The notes under the pieces are model-generated. The model worked only from the letters and a program-made list of their open reading frames with translations, searched no databases and was not told the DNA's origin. From contig NZ_JAHUTN010000001.1 in assembly GCF_019209935.1 (NCBI RefSeq), forward strand, positions 62,001-126,000: a stretch of DNA of 64,000 bases, in the 5' to 3' direction. The stretch is from Corynebacterium sp. TAE3-ERU16 (GTDB lineage: Bacteria; Actinomycetota; Actinomycetes; Mycobacteriales; Mycobacteriaceae). Of the stretch, positions 38,279 through 46,950 are shown in pieces; position 1 is the first letter of the stretch, and each line of letters opens with the position of its first letter. A program made the translations under genes and the position numbers.

Positions 38279-38321
38279 GACCCCGCGGTCGTCGTGCGTG
38301 TCGACGGCCGCGGGGGTCTGT
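38279..38321 (-). terminator. Terminator hairpin after metE
   Basis: AGACCCCCGCGG and CCGCGGGGTCT (minus strand) form a strong stem with one bulged base, followed by TCCCTTTCCC. It lies 20 bp past the metE stop and before the cyclase gene. Confidence 0.7.
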
Positions 38322-38343
38322 TCGGGTGGGTACCGCCCGTGTG

Positions 38344-40713
38344 TCAGACGGCGGAGCGGGCGTTCTTCGCCGCGGCGACGAGAACCTCGATGCTCGCGGT
38401 CGTCTCGGGCCAGGCGCGGGTCTTCAGACCACAGTCCGGGTTGACCCAGAGCTGGCGGGGATCGACGGAGTCGAGAGCGGCGGCGAGCAGCTCGTCGACC
38501 TCGCCCCGGTCGGGGACGCGCGGTGAGTGGATGTCCCAGACGCCGGGGCCGACACCGGCGTGGAAACCGGAGTCCTTCAGCGCGGAGAGCACCTGCATGC
38601 CGTTGCGGGCGGCCTCGATGGAGGTGACGTCGGCGTTGAGATCACTGACCGTACCGATGAGCTCGTTGAACTCCGAGTAGCACATGTGGGTGTGGATCTG
38701 GATGTCGGCGGCGACACCGGAGGTCGCGAGCCGGAAGGATCCGACGGCCCAACGGAGGTAGTCGGCCTGCTGCTCGGCCTTCAGCGGGAGGAGCTCGCGG
38801 ATGGCGGGCTCGTCGACCTGGATGATCTTCGCGCCGGCGTCGACGAGGTCGTCGATCTCGTCGCGCAGTGCGAGGGCGACCTGGTCGGCGGTCTCACCGA
38901 GCGGCTGGTCGTCGCGGACGAAGGACCAGGCGAGCATGGTGACCGGGCCGGTCAGCATGCCCTTGACGGGCTTGTCGGTGAGGTCCTGCGCGACGCGGAA
39001 CCAATCGACGGTCATCGCGGTCGGGCGGGTGACGTCGCCGAAGAGGATCGGCGGGCGGACGCAGCGGGAACCGTAGGACTGGACCCACGCGAGATCGGTG
39101 GAGTGGTAGCCCTCGAGCTGCTCGGAGAAGTACTGCACCATGTCGTTGCGCTCGGGCTCACCGTGGACCAGGACGTCGAGCCCCAGTTCCTCCTGGCGGC
39201 GGATGACGTCGGCGATCTCGTTCTTCATCGCCTGCGTGTACTGCTCGTCGGTGAGCTCGCCCTTCTTGTGGGCCGCGCGGGCGCGCCGGATCTCGGTCGT
39301 CTGGGGGAAGGAACCGATGGTGGTGGTGGGCAGCGGCGGCAGGCCGAGTGCCTCGCGCTGGGCGGCGACACGGGTGTCGTAGTCGTCGCGGTCGCGGTCG
39401 GCGTCCGTGACGGCCGCGGTACGGGAGCGCAGCTGCTCGTTGTGGGTGCGGGCGGATCCCCGGCGTGAGGCGACGGCCTTGGCGGACTCCTCGACCGTCG
39501 CGCGGTCGGCATCGTCGTCCGCACCGGTCAGGGTGCGGGCGAGAAGTGCGACCTCGGCGGCCTTCTCCGCGCCGAAGGCGAGCCAGGAACGCAGCTCGGC
39601 ATCGTCGTCGAGGGAGGTCTCCTGGGCGAGGGAGTAGGGGACGTGCAGAAGCGAACTCGAGGTGGACACGGCGACGGGGCCGCGGGCCTTCAGGGCCTTC
39701 AGGGTGTTCAGCGCGGCACTGAGGTCCGTGCGCCAGATGTTGCGGCCGTCGACGACTCCGGCGACGAGCAGTTCCTCGCCCTTCCAGGACGGGAGGAGCT
39801 CCGCGTCCGGGGTGGCGGTGGCGCCGGAGCGACGCTCGTCGGTGCGACCGGTGACGAGGTCGATGCCGATGGCTGCGACCCCGGTTCCGGTGAGGGTGCG
39901 GACGGCGACATCGCCGTCACCGAAGTAGGTCTGGACCAGCAGCTCGGGCGCGCCGGGGGCGGCGGCCGCGGCGGCGGCGAGACGCTCGTACGCGGCGCGG
40001 GTGCGGGCGAGCAGTTCCGCACGGCGGGCGGCATCGCCTGCGATGTCGGTGACCAGCCAGGGCTCGTCGAACTGGATCCAGGAGACGCCCGCCTCGGCGA
40101 GGTGACCGATGAGGGTGACGTAAGCCTCGGTGACCGTGTCCAGGTGGTCCAGCGCGTCGGAACCGTCCGTGGTGCGCGCGAGCGCCAGGTAGGTCAGCGG
40201 ACCGACGACCACGGGACGGACCGGGAAGCCGCCCGCGGCCAGTTCCTTCACGTCGGCGACGAACGCCGTGTCGTCGAGTTCGAACCGGGTGTCCGCGGTC
40301 AGTTCGGGGACGATGTAGTGGTAGTTGGTGTCGAACCACTTGGTCATGGCCGACGCGGGAAGCTCGGCGGTTCCGCGCGCCGCGGCGAAGTAGCGGTCGA
40401 TGTAGGCCGGCAGATCGTCGCCGTCACCGGTGCTCTCGTGGTCCGCGATGTCGCGGACCCGGGCGGGGAGCACTCCGAGCAGCGCCGAGGTGTCGAGGAT
40501 CTGGTCGTAGAAGCTGCGTCCGATGGTGGGGACGGAGTCGAGACCGGCGTCGACGAGATCCGCAGCGGAGTTGCGGGCCAGAACACGGGCGGTCTCCGCG
40601 AGAGCGGTGCCTGTCGAGGAGTCGCGCCAGTAGGTTTCCAGTGCCTTCTTCAGCTCGCGCTTCGGTCCGATGCGGGGCACACCTGCGACGGTGGCGGTAA
40701 TCGAGTTGCTCAT
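38344..40713 (-). CDS. metE: Cobalamin-independent methionine synthase
   Basis: MetE transfers a methyl group from methyltetrahydropteroyltriglutamate to homocysteine without B12. The 789-residue protein has two barrel domains: the N-terminal half (GVPRIGPKRELKKALETYW, WFDTNYHYIVPEL) and the catalytic C-terminal half (LPTTTIGSFPQTTEIRRAR, DVLVHGEPERNDMVQYF). The zinc ligands are in HTHMCYSEF (His, Cys) and NPDCGLKTR (Cys). It is somewhat longer than typical because of an Ala-rich linker. AAAGGACC precedes the ATG at 40713; the longer frame upstream was rejected. A McbR-type operator sits in its promoter, and metF encodes the enzyme that makes its methyl donor. Confidence 0.98.
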   Translation of the reverse strand: MSNSITATVAGVPRIGPKRELKKALETYWRDSSTGTALAETARVLARNSAADLVDAGLDSVPTIGRSFYDQILDTSALLGVLPARVRDIADHESTGDGDDLPAYIDRYFAAARGTAELPASAMTKWFDTNYHYIVPELTADTRFELDDTAFVADVKELAAGGFPVRPVVVGPLTYLALARTTDGSDALDHLDTVTEAYVTLIGHLAEAGVSWIQFDEPWLVTDIAGDAARRAELLARTRAAYERLAAAAAAAPGAPELLVQTYFGDGDVAVRTLTGTGVAAIGIDLVTGRTDERRSGATATPDAELLPSWKGEELLVAGVVDGRNIWRTDLSAALNTLKALKARGPVAVSTSSSLLHVPYSLAQETSLDDDAELRSWLAFGAEKAAEVALLARTLTGADDDADRATVEESAKAVASRRGSARTHNEQLRSRTAAVTDADRDRDDYDTRVAAQREALGLPPLPTTTIGSFPQTTEIRRARAAHKKGELTDEQYTQAMKNEIADVIRRQEELGLDVLVHGEPERNDMVQYFSEQLEGYHSTDLAWVQSYGSRCVRPPILFGDVTRPTAMTVDWFRVAQDLTDKPVKGMLTGPVTMLAWSFVRDDQPLGETADQVALALRDEIDDLVDAGAKIIQVDEPAIRELLPLKAEQQADYLRWAVGSFRLATSGVAADIQIHTHMCYSEFNELIGTVSDLNADVTSIEAARNGMQVLSALKDSGFHAGVGPGVWDIHSPRVPDRGEVDELLAAALDSVDPRQLWVNPDCGLKTRAWPETTASIEVLVAAAKNARSAV

Positions 40714-40809
40714 GATGGGTGGAGGGTCCTTTGTGTTCGTCTTGAACAGATCGGTTTTGACCGCCGGAGCGGCCCGTGATGGCCTGCGGCCGTGGAAACA
40801 AGCCAATAC

Positions 40810-40825
40810 TAGACCGCTTTGTCTG
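40810..40825. promoter_or_regulatory. McbR-type operator in the metE promoter
   Basis: TAGAC-CGCTTT-GTCTG matches the established McbR operator TAGAC-N6-GTCTA at all but one position. On the minus strand it is fused to a TTGACA -35 element (40829-40824) and covers the -35/-10 spacer, so bound repressor would block metE transcription. McbR responds to S-adenosylhomocysteine in C. glutamicum. Confidence 0.75.
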
Positions 40826-40845
40826 TCAAGTGGGACCGCTCCCAC

Positions 40846-41060
40846 GCCCGTCCCGGGCCACGCCGGAAAGACCGGGGCGGTTCATCACGTGGCGGCCGCA
40901 AAATGCCGTTCAACAGCACAGACGATCACCTGACGGCGTTCCACGGCACGCGCCCGTCGGAGATCACCCTCTCCCCACGATGCCCACCCCCGGAAAACAC
41001 GCGCTCCACCTCACCGCCGCGCCATTCGACGGACCGGTCTGTCTAACCCGTAGCCGTACC
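40846..41060. other. Intergenic region between metE and the sortase-fold gene
   Basis: No convincing gene. A GTGGGA/TCCCAC inverted repeat (40830-40845) lies just upstream of the metE -35. I looked for cobalamin-riboswitch (B12-box) sequence on the metE side and saw none. Confidence 0.4.
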
Positions 41061-41106
41061 ACGACCTCCTCCACCCCGGTGCTGGTGGAGACCCGTCATG
41101 CCTGCG

Positions 41107-41112
41107 TACCAT
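41107..41112 (+). promoter_or_regulatory. -10 element (TACCAT) for the leaderless sortase-fold gene
   Basis: TACCAT lies 7 nt upstream of the ATG at 41120 and itself contains part of an alternative in-frame ATG (41111), which argues against the earlier start. An inverted repeat CTCCACC/GGTGGAG (41069-41090) lies in the -35 region. Confidence 0.5.
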
Positions 41113-41119
41113 GGGCAAC

Positions 41120-42001
41120 ATGAACGAAGCCCCCACCGGTGTCCGTCCCCACCTCCGTACAGTCCTCTCCGTACTCGGAGTGGTTCTGCTCACCATCGCC
41201 ACCGTCGTGCTGGTGGCCGCCAGTACCGCCGGGTCATCCCGGGGCCAGGCGGACCCGAATCCGCCGTCCACGACGATGGTCGGCTCAACGGAAGCCGCGC
41301 CGACGCCGTCGACCTCCCCGGCCACGTCCGACCCGATCACTTCAGAGAGCACGACGCAGGTTCCTCCGGCGGCCCCCGAACCCGCTGATACGGCGGCCGG
41401 GGAGCCTGTCGCTCCGCAGCCTCCCGCAGCGCAGATCGCCTCTCCTGCGGCCGTCGTCGGTGGGCCGGGTCTCGGGGCGAACGGGGTGTTCCGGATGACC
41501 GGTCCCGCACCTGTAGACGGTGCCGATTACGGCCCGATGGCCTACGTTCTGCCACTGAACCCACCGGGCCCGCAGAACAGCATGGTGCGGTGGGTCGACG
41601 GCATGGGGGTCTCACCCGGTGCGGCGGAACGGGGCACCGTCTACGTCCTCGGACATGCCTGGGCACAGCAGTGGCTCGTATTCAACGGTTTCTCCGAACT
41701 GGCCACGCGGTCGGTCGACCTCGGTGCCCCACCCCAGCAGGTACCGGCCTACGGTGGTGGAACCGTGCGACGCTGGGCGACGCCGGTCCTCAACGGTTCC
41801 CGGATCACCATGTCCGATTCCGGAGGGCGAAAGCGTGAGTGGACGGTGGACAACACCTGGCTCGTCCCGAAGTCGGACGCCATCAACGACATAGAGCTCA
41901 ATTCCACGGATATCCCCGGACGCATCATCCTCATCGCCTGCTCCGTGGGCGACGGACGCGATCTGGACTACAACGTGATCGTGTCCGGGCACCTGGTCTG
42001 A
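41120..42001 (+). CDS. Solitary sortase-fold protein (class E/F-like)
   Basis: A 293-residue membrane-anchored protein. One N-terminal transmembrane helix (VLSVLGVVLLTIATVVLVAAS) is followed by a long Pro/Thr/Ala/Ser-rich stalk (about residues 38-115) and a sortase-like beta domain. The catalytic His is in RGTVYVLGHAWAQQWLVFNG, the Cys in IILIACSVGDGRDLDYNV, and an Arg follows three residues after that Cys loop. Genuine sortases have TLxTC; here it is LIACS, so transpeptidase activity is not assured. No LPxTG substrate is encoded nearby, suggesting a housekeeping-type or non-pilin role. Probable leaderless mRNA. Confidence 0.8.
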   Translation: MNEAPTGVRPHLRTVLSVLGVVLLTIATVVLVAASTAGSSRGQADPNPPSTTMVGSTEAAPTPSTSPATSDPITSESTTQVPPAAPEPADTAAGEPVAPQPPAAQIASPAAVVGGPGLGANGVFRMTGPAPVDGADYGPMAYVLPLNPPGPQNSMVRWVDGMGVSPGAAERGTVYVLGHAWAQQWLVFNGFSELATRSVDLGAPPQQVPAYGGGTVRRWATPVLNGSRITMSDSGGRKREWTVDNTWLVPKSDAINDIELNSTDIPGRIILIACSVGDGRDLDYNVIVSGHLV

Positions 42002-42008
42002 CACCCGC

Positions 42009-42024
42009 GCCGTTGATCAACGGC
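42009..42024. terminator. Short symmetrical hairpin between converging genes
   Basis: GCCGTTGATCAACGGC is a perfect 16-bp palindrome that can form a 6-bp stem with a GATC loop, sited between the convergent sortase-fold and yjdM genes. It is weak for a terminator and lacks a T-run. Confidence 0.35.
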
Positions 42025-42048
42025 ACAGGGCGTCGATGTACCGCCCGG

Positions 42049-42408
42049 CTACGCCTTTCGGACGACCGATGACTTGAGCTGCATGGCTCCGAATCCCTCG
42101 ATCCTGCAGTCGATGTCGTGGTCGCCGACACCATCCACCAACCGGATTCCCTTGACCTTCGTCCCGGCTTTGATCGGCTGAGCGGAACCCTTCACCTTCA
42201 TCGTCTTGATGACTGTGACGGTGTCCCCGTCGTGCAACGGGTTGCCGACGGAATCGACGATCACCGTGTCCCCGCCGCCGGCCGGATCCGGGGTCTCCTC
42301 GCCGGGTGCCCACTCGTGGGCGCATTCGGGACAGATGATCAGGGCGTCCAGCGGATAGGTGTACTCACAGGCGCATTCGGGGCACGGGGGTGTTGTGGTG
42401 TCGGTCAT
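42049..42408 (-). CDS. yjdM: YjdM/PhnA-type zinc-ribbon protein
   Basis: A 119-residue protein with an N-terminal zinc ribbon ([25 protein letters not shown], two CPxC knuckles given here in parts: CPEC at start and CPEC before AHEW). A small KOW/SH3-like barrel follows: [58 protein letters not shown]. It closely follows the E. coli YjdM (formerly PhnA) pattern, whose biochemical role is unclear. The ATG at 42408 gives the usual family start; another ATG three codons upstream (42417) is possible. Upstream of it lies the LssY_C gene, 52 bp away on the same strand. Confidence 0.9.
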   Translation of the reverse strand: MTDTTTPPCPECACEYTYPLDALIICPECAHEWAPGEETPDPAGGGDTVIVDSVGNPLHDGDTVTVIKTMKVKGSAQPIKAGTKVKGIRLVDGVGDHDIDCRIEGFGAMQLKSSVVRKA

Positions 42409-42460
42409 GATGTCCATCCAACCACGTCACACCGCAACCTCCCCCATCACCGTCTCCGCG

Positions 42461-43882
42461 TCAGCCCACCTCCGGACCCCGGTGATGCCGGGGCAGCGGC
42501 TCACGGCCGCTCACCCGTGTGCTCCACACACGGGCGGCGTCACCGGACAGGGCGAGCAGCAGCACGATGTTCGCTCCGACCGCCGTCGCCGCGCCCAACC
42601 CGTTGAATTGATCACCGGCGAGCTCGATGATCGCGCCGTCGACGAGGAGATTGAACAGAGCGAAACCGAGAAGACAGATTCTCGCACCGCCGCTTCCCCT
42701 CCAGGTGCGCCACGCGCAGTAGAGGAGCCCCAGGTAACTGATCCCGCGGAGAACCTCCAGCGCGACACCCGGTCCCGTCCCGGCCTCTCCGATGAACTGT
42801 TCCAGCGTCTGGACGTCAACGATGATGTCGGCGACGACGCCGACGAGAGCGAGCAGCACTCCGGCGATGACGGAAGATGGTCGTTTCACCCCCGAATCCG
42901 GCGCGTACCGGGCCGGCAGATCGGGATCGGCACTCGCGGCGGCGCCAGCCGCGGGGTCCCGGATGTCGGGGTATCCGCGCGCGGCCCGGACCACCGCAGG
43001 TGGAAGGTCACCGTAATCCGTGGCCGAGGCACAACCTGTCAGATCGATGACCGGGAGATCTCCGTCCGTGTGCACCTCGTCACCGCCACCGTTGCGGGAG
43101 TGGTAACCGGTGGAGAATTTCTCGATCACCCGGTGCCGGATCCCGGGATCGGCGCCCTCCAGGGAACTCACGATGTGATCACGTTCGACGTCGATGTCGG
43201 CGTCGATCTTGTGGGTGATCTGCAGAGTGAACAGGGAGAGCCCCACAGCTCGGTCGTACGTACCGGCGGCCACCCACTGCGCCCGGATGCCACCTGGCAG
43301 GTACCAGCCGTCGGGGCAACGCCAGAACCGCACGTGGTGCCGTTGTGATGCGTTGCCGTCGACCTCCTGCTGATAGGCGAGGCACTGCTTCCTCCCGAAC
43401 ACCAGGAGTGGACTCACCGGCGCCTGCGGGTAGCTCTTCCGGAGCAGTGCCGAGCGGATGATCCCGAGTGAACTGCGCAGCGTGACGTCGTCGGCGAGAA
43501 TCCACCCCGCCTTCGTCATGGCCCGGTGAATCTCCCGGGCGGTCCCGTCCAGGGCGAGATTGATCGGATCCCCCAGCAGGCCGTCGGAGGTACGCGCTCG
43601 ACCGATGAAGTAGTCCGGTACGTAGATCGCGGTCAGGAGGCTGTGGATGCGCGGAAGCACCAGGTATGCGACGACCCCCCAGAACGGGAGCAGCAGCACG
43701 AGGTGGAGTATCCGGGTACTGAACGATGCACGGAAGATGTCGACCGCCAGCATGACGGCTGCGAGTGTGGCGACGATGAAGAAGAAGACGTCCACGGCAC
43801 GGCCGGGATGAGTCGCCCAAGCGGGTCCGGTGTGGATCTTCCGGGGATATGGCCTCTCCCGAGTACCGTCCACCGTGTTCAC
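42461..43882 (-). CDS. LssY_C-domain membrane protein
   Basis: A 473-residue protein with two N-terminal transmembrane helices (about residues 29-49 and 55-85). A soluble central domain shows the LssY_C pattern, namely LLGDPINLALDGTAREIHRAMTKAGWILADDVTLRSS and LVFGRKQCLAYQQEV, then RFWRCPDGWYLPGGIRAQWVAAGTYD. A C-terminal bundle of four helices follows (about 335-450). LssY_C domains occur fused to PAP2 phosphatases or DedA proteins and have unknown function. The start ATG overlaps the acyltransferase stop codon as ATGA, so it is coupled to phospholipid acylation, which hints at a lipid-envelope role. Confidence 0.82.
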   Translation of the reverse strand: MNTVDGTRERPYPRKIHTGPAWATHPGRAVDVFFFIVATLAAVMLAVDIFRASFSTRILHLVLLLPFWGVVAYLVLPRIHSLLTAIYVPDYFIGRARTSDGLLGDPINLALDGTAREIHRAMTKAGWILADDVTLRSSLGIIRSALLRKSYPQAPVSPLLVFGRKQCLAYQQEVDGNASQRHHVRFWRCPDGWYLPGGIRAQWVAAGTYDRAVGLSLFTLQITHKIDADIDVERDHIVSSLEGADPGIRHRVIEKFSTGYHSRNGGGDEVHTDGDLPVIDLTGCASATDYGDLPPAVVRAARGYPDIRDPAAGAAASADPDLPARYAPDSGVKRPSSVIAGVLLALVGVVADIIVDVQTLEQFIGEAGTGPGVALEVLRGISYLGLLYCAWRTWRGSGGARICLLGFALFNLLVDGAIIELAGDQFNGLGAATAVGANIVLLLALSGDAARVWSTRVSGREPLPRHHRGPEVG

Positions 43883-44628
43883 CGTACCCGGTTGTAGACG
43901 GGTTCGATGCCCTCGGGATACCCGTGTCCTGCAGCCAGCGACTGCTTGACGTCCGCGGCATAGCAGTCGACGTATTCGTTGCCGGTCATCTCCACGAGAA
44001 CCTCGATGATTCTGTCGGTCAGGGCTCTCGCTGCTTCGTAGCTGTCCTTGTCGAGTCCCCGGGAGGTGATGAACTCCATCGGGTCGATGGGCGAACCGAT
44101 GTGCATACCGACTTTCGCGGGCCGGGGTATCCAGGTCCCGATCGGGTTCGCCCGCCGTGTGCCGAACATGGCTACGGGTATCACGGGTGCTCCGGTGGCC
44201 AGGGCCATCCGGGCGACGCCCGTCTTCCCCCGGTAGATCCGCCCGTCCGGCGACCGCGTGCCCTCCGGGTAGATTCCCAGGATCTTTCCCTCGCGGACGA
44301 GTTTGATGCCGGTCTCGATGGCCGAGCGTGCCGCGTTACCCGAACTCCGGTCTATCGGAACCTGACCGACGGAGAGGAAGAAGGCACGCTGCAGCTTCCC
44401 GACGATTCCCCTGCCGGTGAAGTACTCCTGTTTGGCGAGGAAGGTCACCCGCCTGGGGATGAGCAGCGGAAGGAAGAACGAGTCCATGACCGTCTGGTGG
44501 TTGGAGGCCATGATGGCGCCTCCCTCGGCGGGGACGTTCTCGACGCCCCGGACCTCGGGGCGGTTGTAGAGCCGCAGGAACGGCCCGATCACCACCTGCT
44601 TGAACAGCCAGTACCACTTGATCTTCAT
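43879..44628 (-). CDS. plsC: 1-acyl-sn-glycerol-3-phosphate acyltransferase family protein
   Basis: A 249-residue membrane-associated acyltransferase that makes phosphatidic acid or acylates related lipids. The catalytic HX4D motif is in ASNHQTVMDSFFLP near residue 42, and the substrate motif is GIYPEGTRSPDGRIYRGKTG near residue 121. The FLSVGQVPIDRSSG segment between them is also typical. The gene lies with pimB' and glk; in relatives some members acylate phosphatidylinositol mannosides, so that role is possible but unproven. AGGAGCG precedes the ATG at 44628; a longer frame upstream was rejected. It is coupled to the LssY_C gene. Confidence 0.92.
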   Translation of the reverse strand: MKIKWYWLFKQVVIGPFLRLYNRPEVRGVENVPAEGGAIMASNHQTVMDSFFLPLLIPRRVTFLAKQEYFTGRGIVGKLQRAFFLSVGQVPIDRSSGNAARSAIETGIKLVREGKILGIYPEGTRSPDGRIYRGKTGVARMALATGAPVIPVAMFGTRRANPIGTWIPRPAKVGMHIGSPIDPMEFITSRGLDKDSYEAARALTDRIIEVLVEMTGNEYVDCYAADVKQSLAAGHGYPEGIEPVYNRVR

Positions 44629-44727
44629 GGCGTCATACGCTCCTTCAACGAGATGACTCGAAACCTGTACGGCGACCGTTGCGGCCGATGTCCGCATGCG
44701 ACGGGTGTCTCCCGAAGCCCACCGGGC

Positions 44728-45693
44728 TCAGCAGCCACCGCTACGGGCGAGATCCGCCACGCCGATCATACCTGCGTCGGCACCCAACTCCGCGGTGGCC
44801 AGGCGTGCCACCGGACGGTGTCCGGCTCCGACGATGGATTCCTCGAACCGCAGGCGCGCCTCCTCGAGCCAGAGATCCGAGTCGGTGGAAACGCCTCCAC
44901 CGATCACTATCAACTCCGGATCGAGGATGTCCGCGACGATGCTCAGACCCTGCCCCAACCAGCCTGTGTAGTCGGCCACCGCGGCTGTCGCGACCGGATC
45001 TCCCCCCCTGGCGGCAGCCATGATGGCGCGCCCGGTGAGTTCGCCGCCACCGTTCTCCCGGTAGGCGGCCGACAGTCCGTATGTACCGTCGGCACCCCGG
45101 TCGATGATCTCTCTGGCGGTCTCGACGAGTGCGGTGCCCGAACAGTAGCGTTCGAGGCAACCGGATTTACCGCAGGAACACGGTCGTCCGTCCCGGACGA
45201 CCGTCAGGTGTCCGAACTCGGGGGCCGTTCCGTAGGCGCCACGGTAGAGCCTGCCGTCGATCATGAGCGCACCACCGATCCCGGTGCCCACCGCGAACAG
45301 GGTCCACACCCGCGCCCCCCGTGCCGCCCCGAAGCGGTACTCCCCCCATGCCGCGGCGTTCGCGTCGTGCTCGAGGGTCACCGGAATACCGAGCTGCTCC
45401 TGCAGCGTGTCTCGGACCGGTGCGTCCCGCCACGGCAGGTGCGGTGCGAAACGGACCGTGGTGCAGTCGGGATCGAGGAATCCCGCCACCGCGAGACCGA
45501 CGGCACCCACCTCGTACCGACGGCCGTGGTGGGCGACGATCTCCGCCACCGCGGATTCGAGTTCATCCGCGGTGGCCGGTGTGGGCACCTGGGCGGAGTC
45601 GATGATGCGGCCCGTGGCGTCCACCGCAGCACCCCGGAGGTTGGTCCCACCGATATCGAAACCGACGGTGACCGAACCCGATGGGAGTGGCAT
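44728..45693 (-). CDS. glk: ROK-family glucokinase
   Basis: A 321-residue ROK-fold sugar kinase that phosphorylates glucose (ATP or polyphosphate) in the cytoplasm. The phosphate-binding loop is TVGFDIGGTNLRGAAVD (from residue 9), the catalytic Asp is in TLEHDANAAAWGEYRFGAA, and the ROK zinc motif is CSCGKSGCLERYCSG near residue 150. FAVGTGIGGALMIDGRLYRG and EFGHLTVV are further signatures. The ATG at 45693 with AAGGTG upstream was chosen over an in-frame upstream start. No HTH domain is present, so it is an enzyme rather than an ROK repressor. Confidence 0.95.
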   Translation of the reverse strand: MPLPSGSVTVGFDIGGTNLRGAAVDATGRIIDSAQVPTPATADELESAVAEIVAHHGRRYEVGAVGLAVAGFLDPDCTTVRFAPHLPWRDAPVRDTLQEQLGIPVTLEHDANAAAWGEYRFGAARGARVWTLFAVGTGIGGALMIDGRLYRGAYGTAPEFGHLTVVRDGRPCSCGKSGCLERYCSGTALVETAREIIDRGADGTYGLSAAYRENGGGELTGRAIMAAARGGDPVATAAVADYTGWLGQGLSIVADILDPELIVIGGGVSTDSDLWLEEARLRFEESIVGAGHRPVARLATAELGADAGMIGVADLARSGGC

Positions 45694-45789
45694 GTGCGCA
45701 CCTTGCTTCTTTGACGTCCTGATCAACAACCTGGCCATTATATCGGGAGGTAACCGAAACTCCCCACTTGCGGCCCGACGCCCGGGCCA

Positions 45790-46932
45790 CTAAATCGATG
45801 CAGTTCCGGACAGCACGTTCCGCAGACGCCCGCCCATGATGTCCCATGTCCAGTTCCCGAGGACGTGTCTCCTCCCCGCTTCAGCCATCCGTTCCCTCAG
45901 TCGGTCGTCGTCCAGCAACCGGATCAACGAATCCGCCAGAGCGGCCGTGTCACGCCCTCCGACGACGATCCCGGTCTCCGGTGTCACCGTCTCGGGCGCC
46001 CCGCCGGAATCACCCGCGATGACCGGCACGCCACTCGCCTGGGCCTCGAGGTACACGATCCCGAGACCTTCCACATCGAGACCACCGCCCCGGGTCCTGC
46101 ACGGCATGGCGAAGACGTCCGCTGCGGCGAGAAGCCGTCGCATGGCGGAGAAGTCGAGTTTTCCGGTCAACCGGACGTTGTCCGCGATGGCTTCCGGGAT
46201 CATCGAGGCGAGCCTGCGGCGGTAGCTCCCCTCCCCGACGATGAGCAGCCGCGCGTCAGGGTGCCGCGACACCACCGCCGGCATCGCACGGATGAGCTGG
46301 TCCTGCCCTTTTCGCGGGACAAGGCGGGAGATGCAGACGATCAGCGGCGCCGCCGGGGGAATCCCGAACAAGCGTCTCGTCTCCATTCGCTCCGCCGCCG
46401 GGGCGGGCCGGAACAGCGTCGTGTCCACTCCGGAGGGCAGCGGGCTGAAGGTGACGTCCTCTCCGAAGGCGCTCCGGAACCTCCCCAGGGTGTAGTCGGA
46501 GATGTAGGTGATGTGGTCGCAGCCCGCGCCGATCCTGCGGAGAGCGGATCTGGCCCCCGGGAGCATCGACCACCCGACCTCGTGTCCGTGGGTCGAGGCC
46601 ACGATCCGCCGCGCACCGGCACGCCGTGCAGAAGGCGCCATCAGCGCGAGCGGCGCCGCAGCACCGAACCACACGGTCTCTATGCCCTCCTCCCGGATGA
46701 TCCGTTCCATCTCACGGGACGTCGCCGGGGTGGGCAGCATGACCCTGCGGTCCCACCGGTACACCCGGTACCGGACCCCGGCATCGTGCTCCGCTGCGGC
46801 GACCCGGTCCTGGGTCGAGGCGAAGACGACCGTTTCCCCGGGGTCCAGGGTGTCGACGTAGTCCCTGAGGTAGGACTGTATGCCTCCGAGGGTGGGCGGG
46901 AAATCGTTGGTGACGAGGAGCGTCCGGGTCAT
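45790..46932 (-). CDS. pimB: GDP-mannose-dependent alpha-(1->6)-phosphatidylinositol monomannoside mannosyltransferase
   Basis: A 380-residue GT4-family GT-B glycosyltransferase corresponding to PimB', which adds the second mannose in PIM2 synthesis, feeding lipomannan. The N-terminal domain has TNDFPPTLGGIQSYLRDYVDTL and STHGHEVGWSMLPGAR. The nucleotide-sugar domain shows ISRLVPRKGQDQLIRAMP and the E-x7-E motif in GGGLDVEGLGIVYLEAQASGVPVIAGDSGGAPETV. It starts 18 nt after the NlpC/P60 gene, so a common transcript is likely. Together with mptA and the GT87 gene it gives three mannan-pathway steps in this window. Confidence 0.93.
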   Translation of the reverse strand: MTRTLLVTNDFPPTLGGIQSYLRDYVDTLDPGETVVFASTQDRVAAAEHDAGVRYRVYRWDRRVMLPTPATSREMERIIREEGIETVWFGAAAPLALMAPSARRAGARRIVASTHGHEVGWSMLPGARSALRRIGAGCDHITYISDYTLGRFRSAFGEDVTFSPLPSGVDTTLFRPAPAAERMETRRLFGIPPAAPLIVCISRLVPRKGQDQLIRAMPAVVSRHPDARLLIVGEGSYRRRLASMIPEAIADNVRLTGKLDFSAMRRLLAAADVFAMPCRTRGGGLDVEGLGIVYLEAQASGVPVIAGDSGGAPETVTPETGIVVGGRDTAALADSLIRLLDDDRLRERMAEAGRRHVLGNWTWDIMGGRLRNVLSGTASI

Positions 46933-46950
46933 CGACAGGGTCGCCCGCGG

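Noticed and set aside
40714..41060. Cobalamin riboswitch upstream of metE
   Set aside because: No B12-box or conserved core strings seen; a McbR-type operator explains expected regulation.
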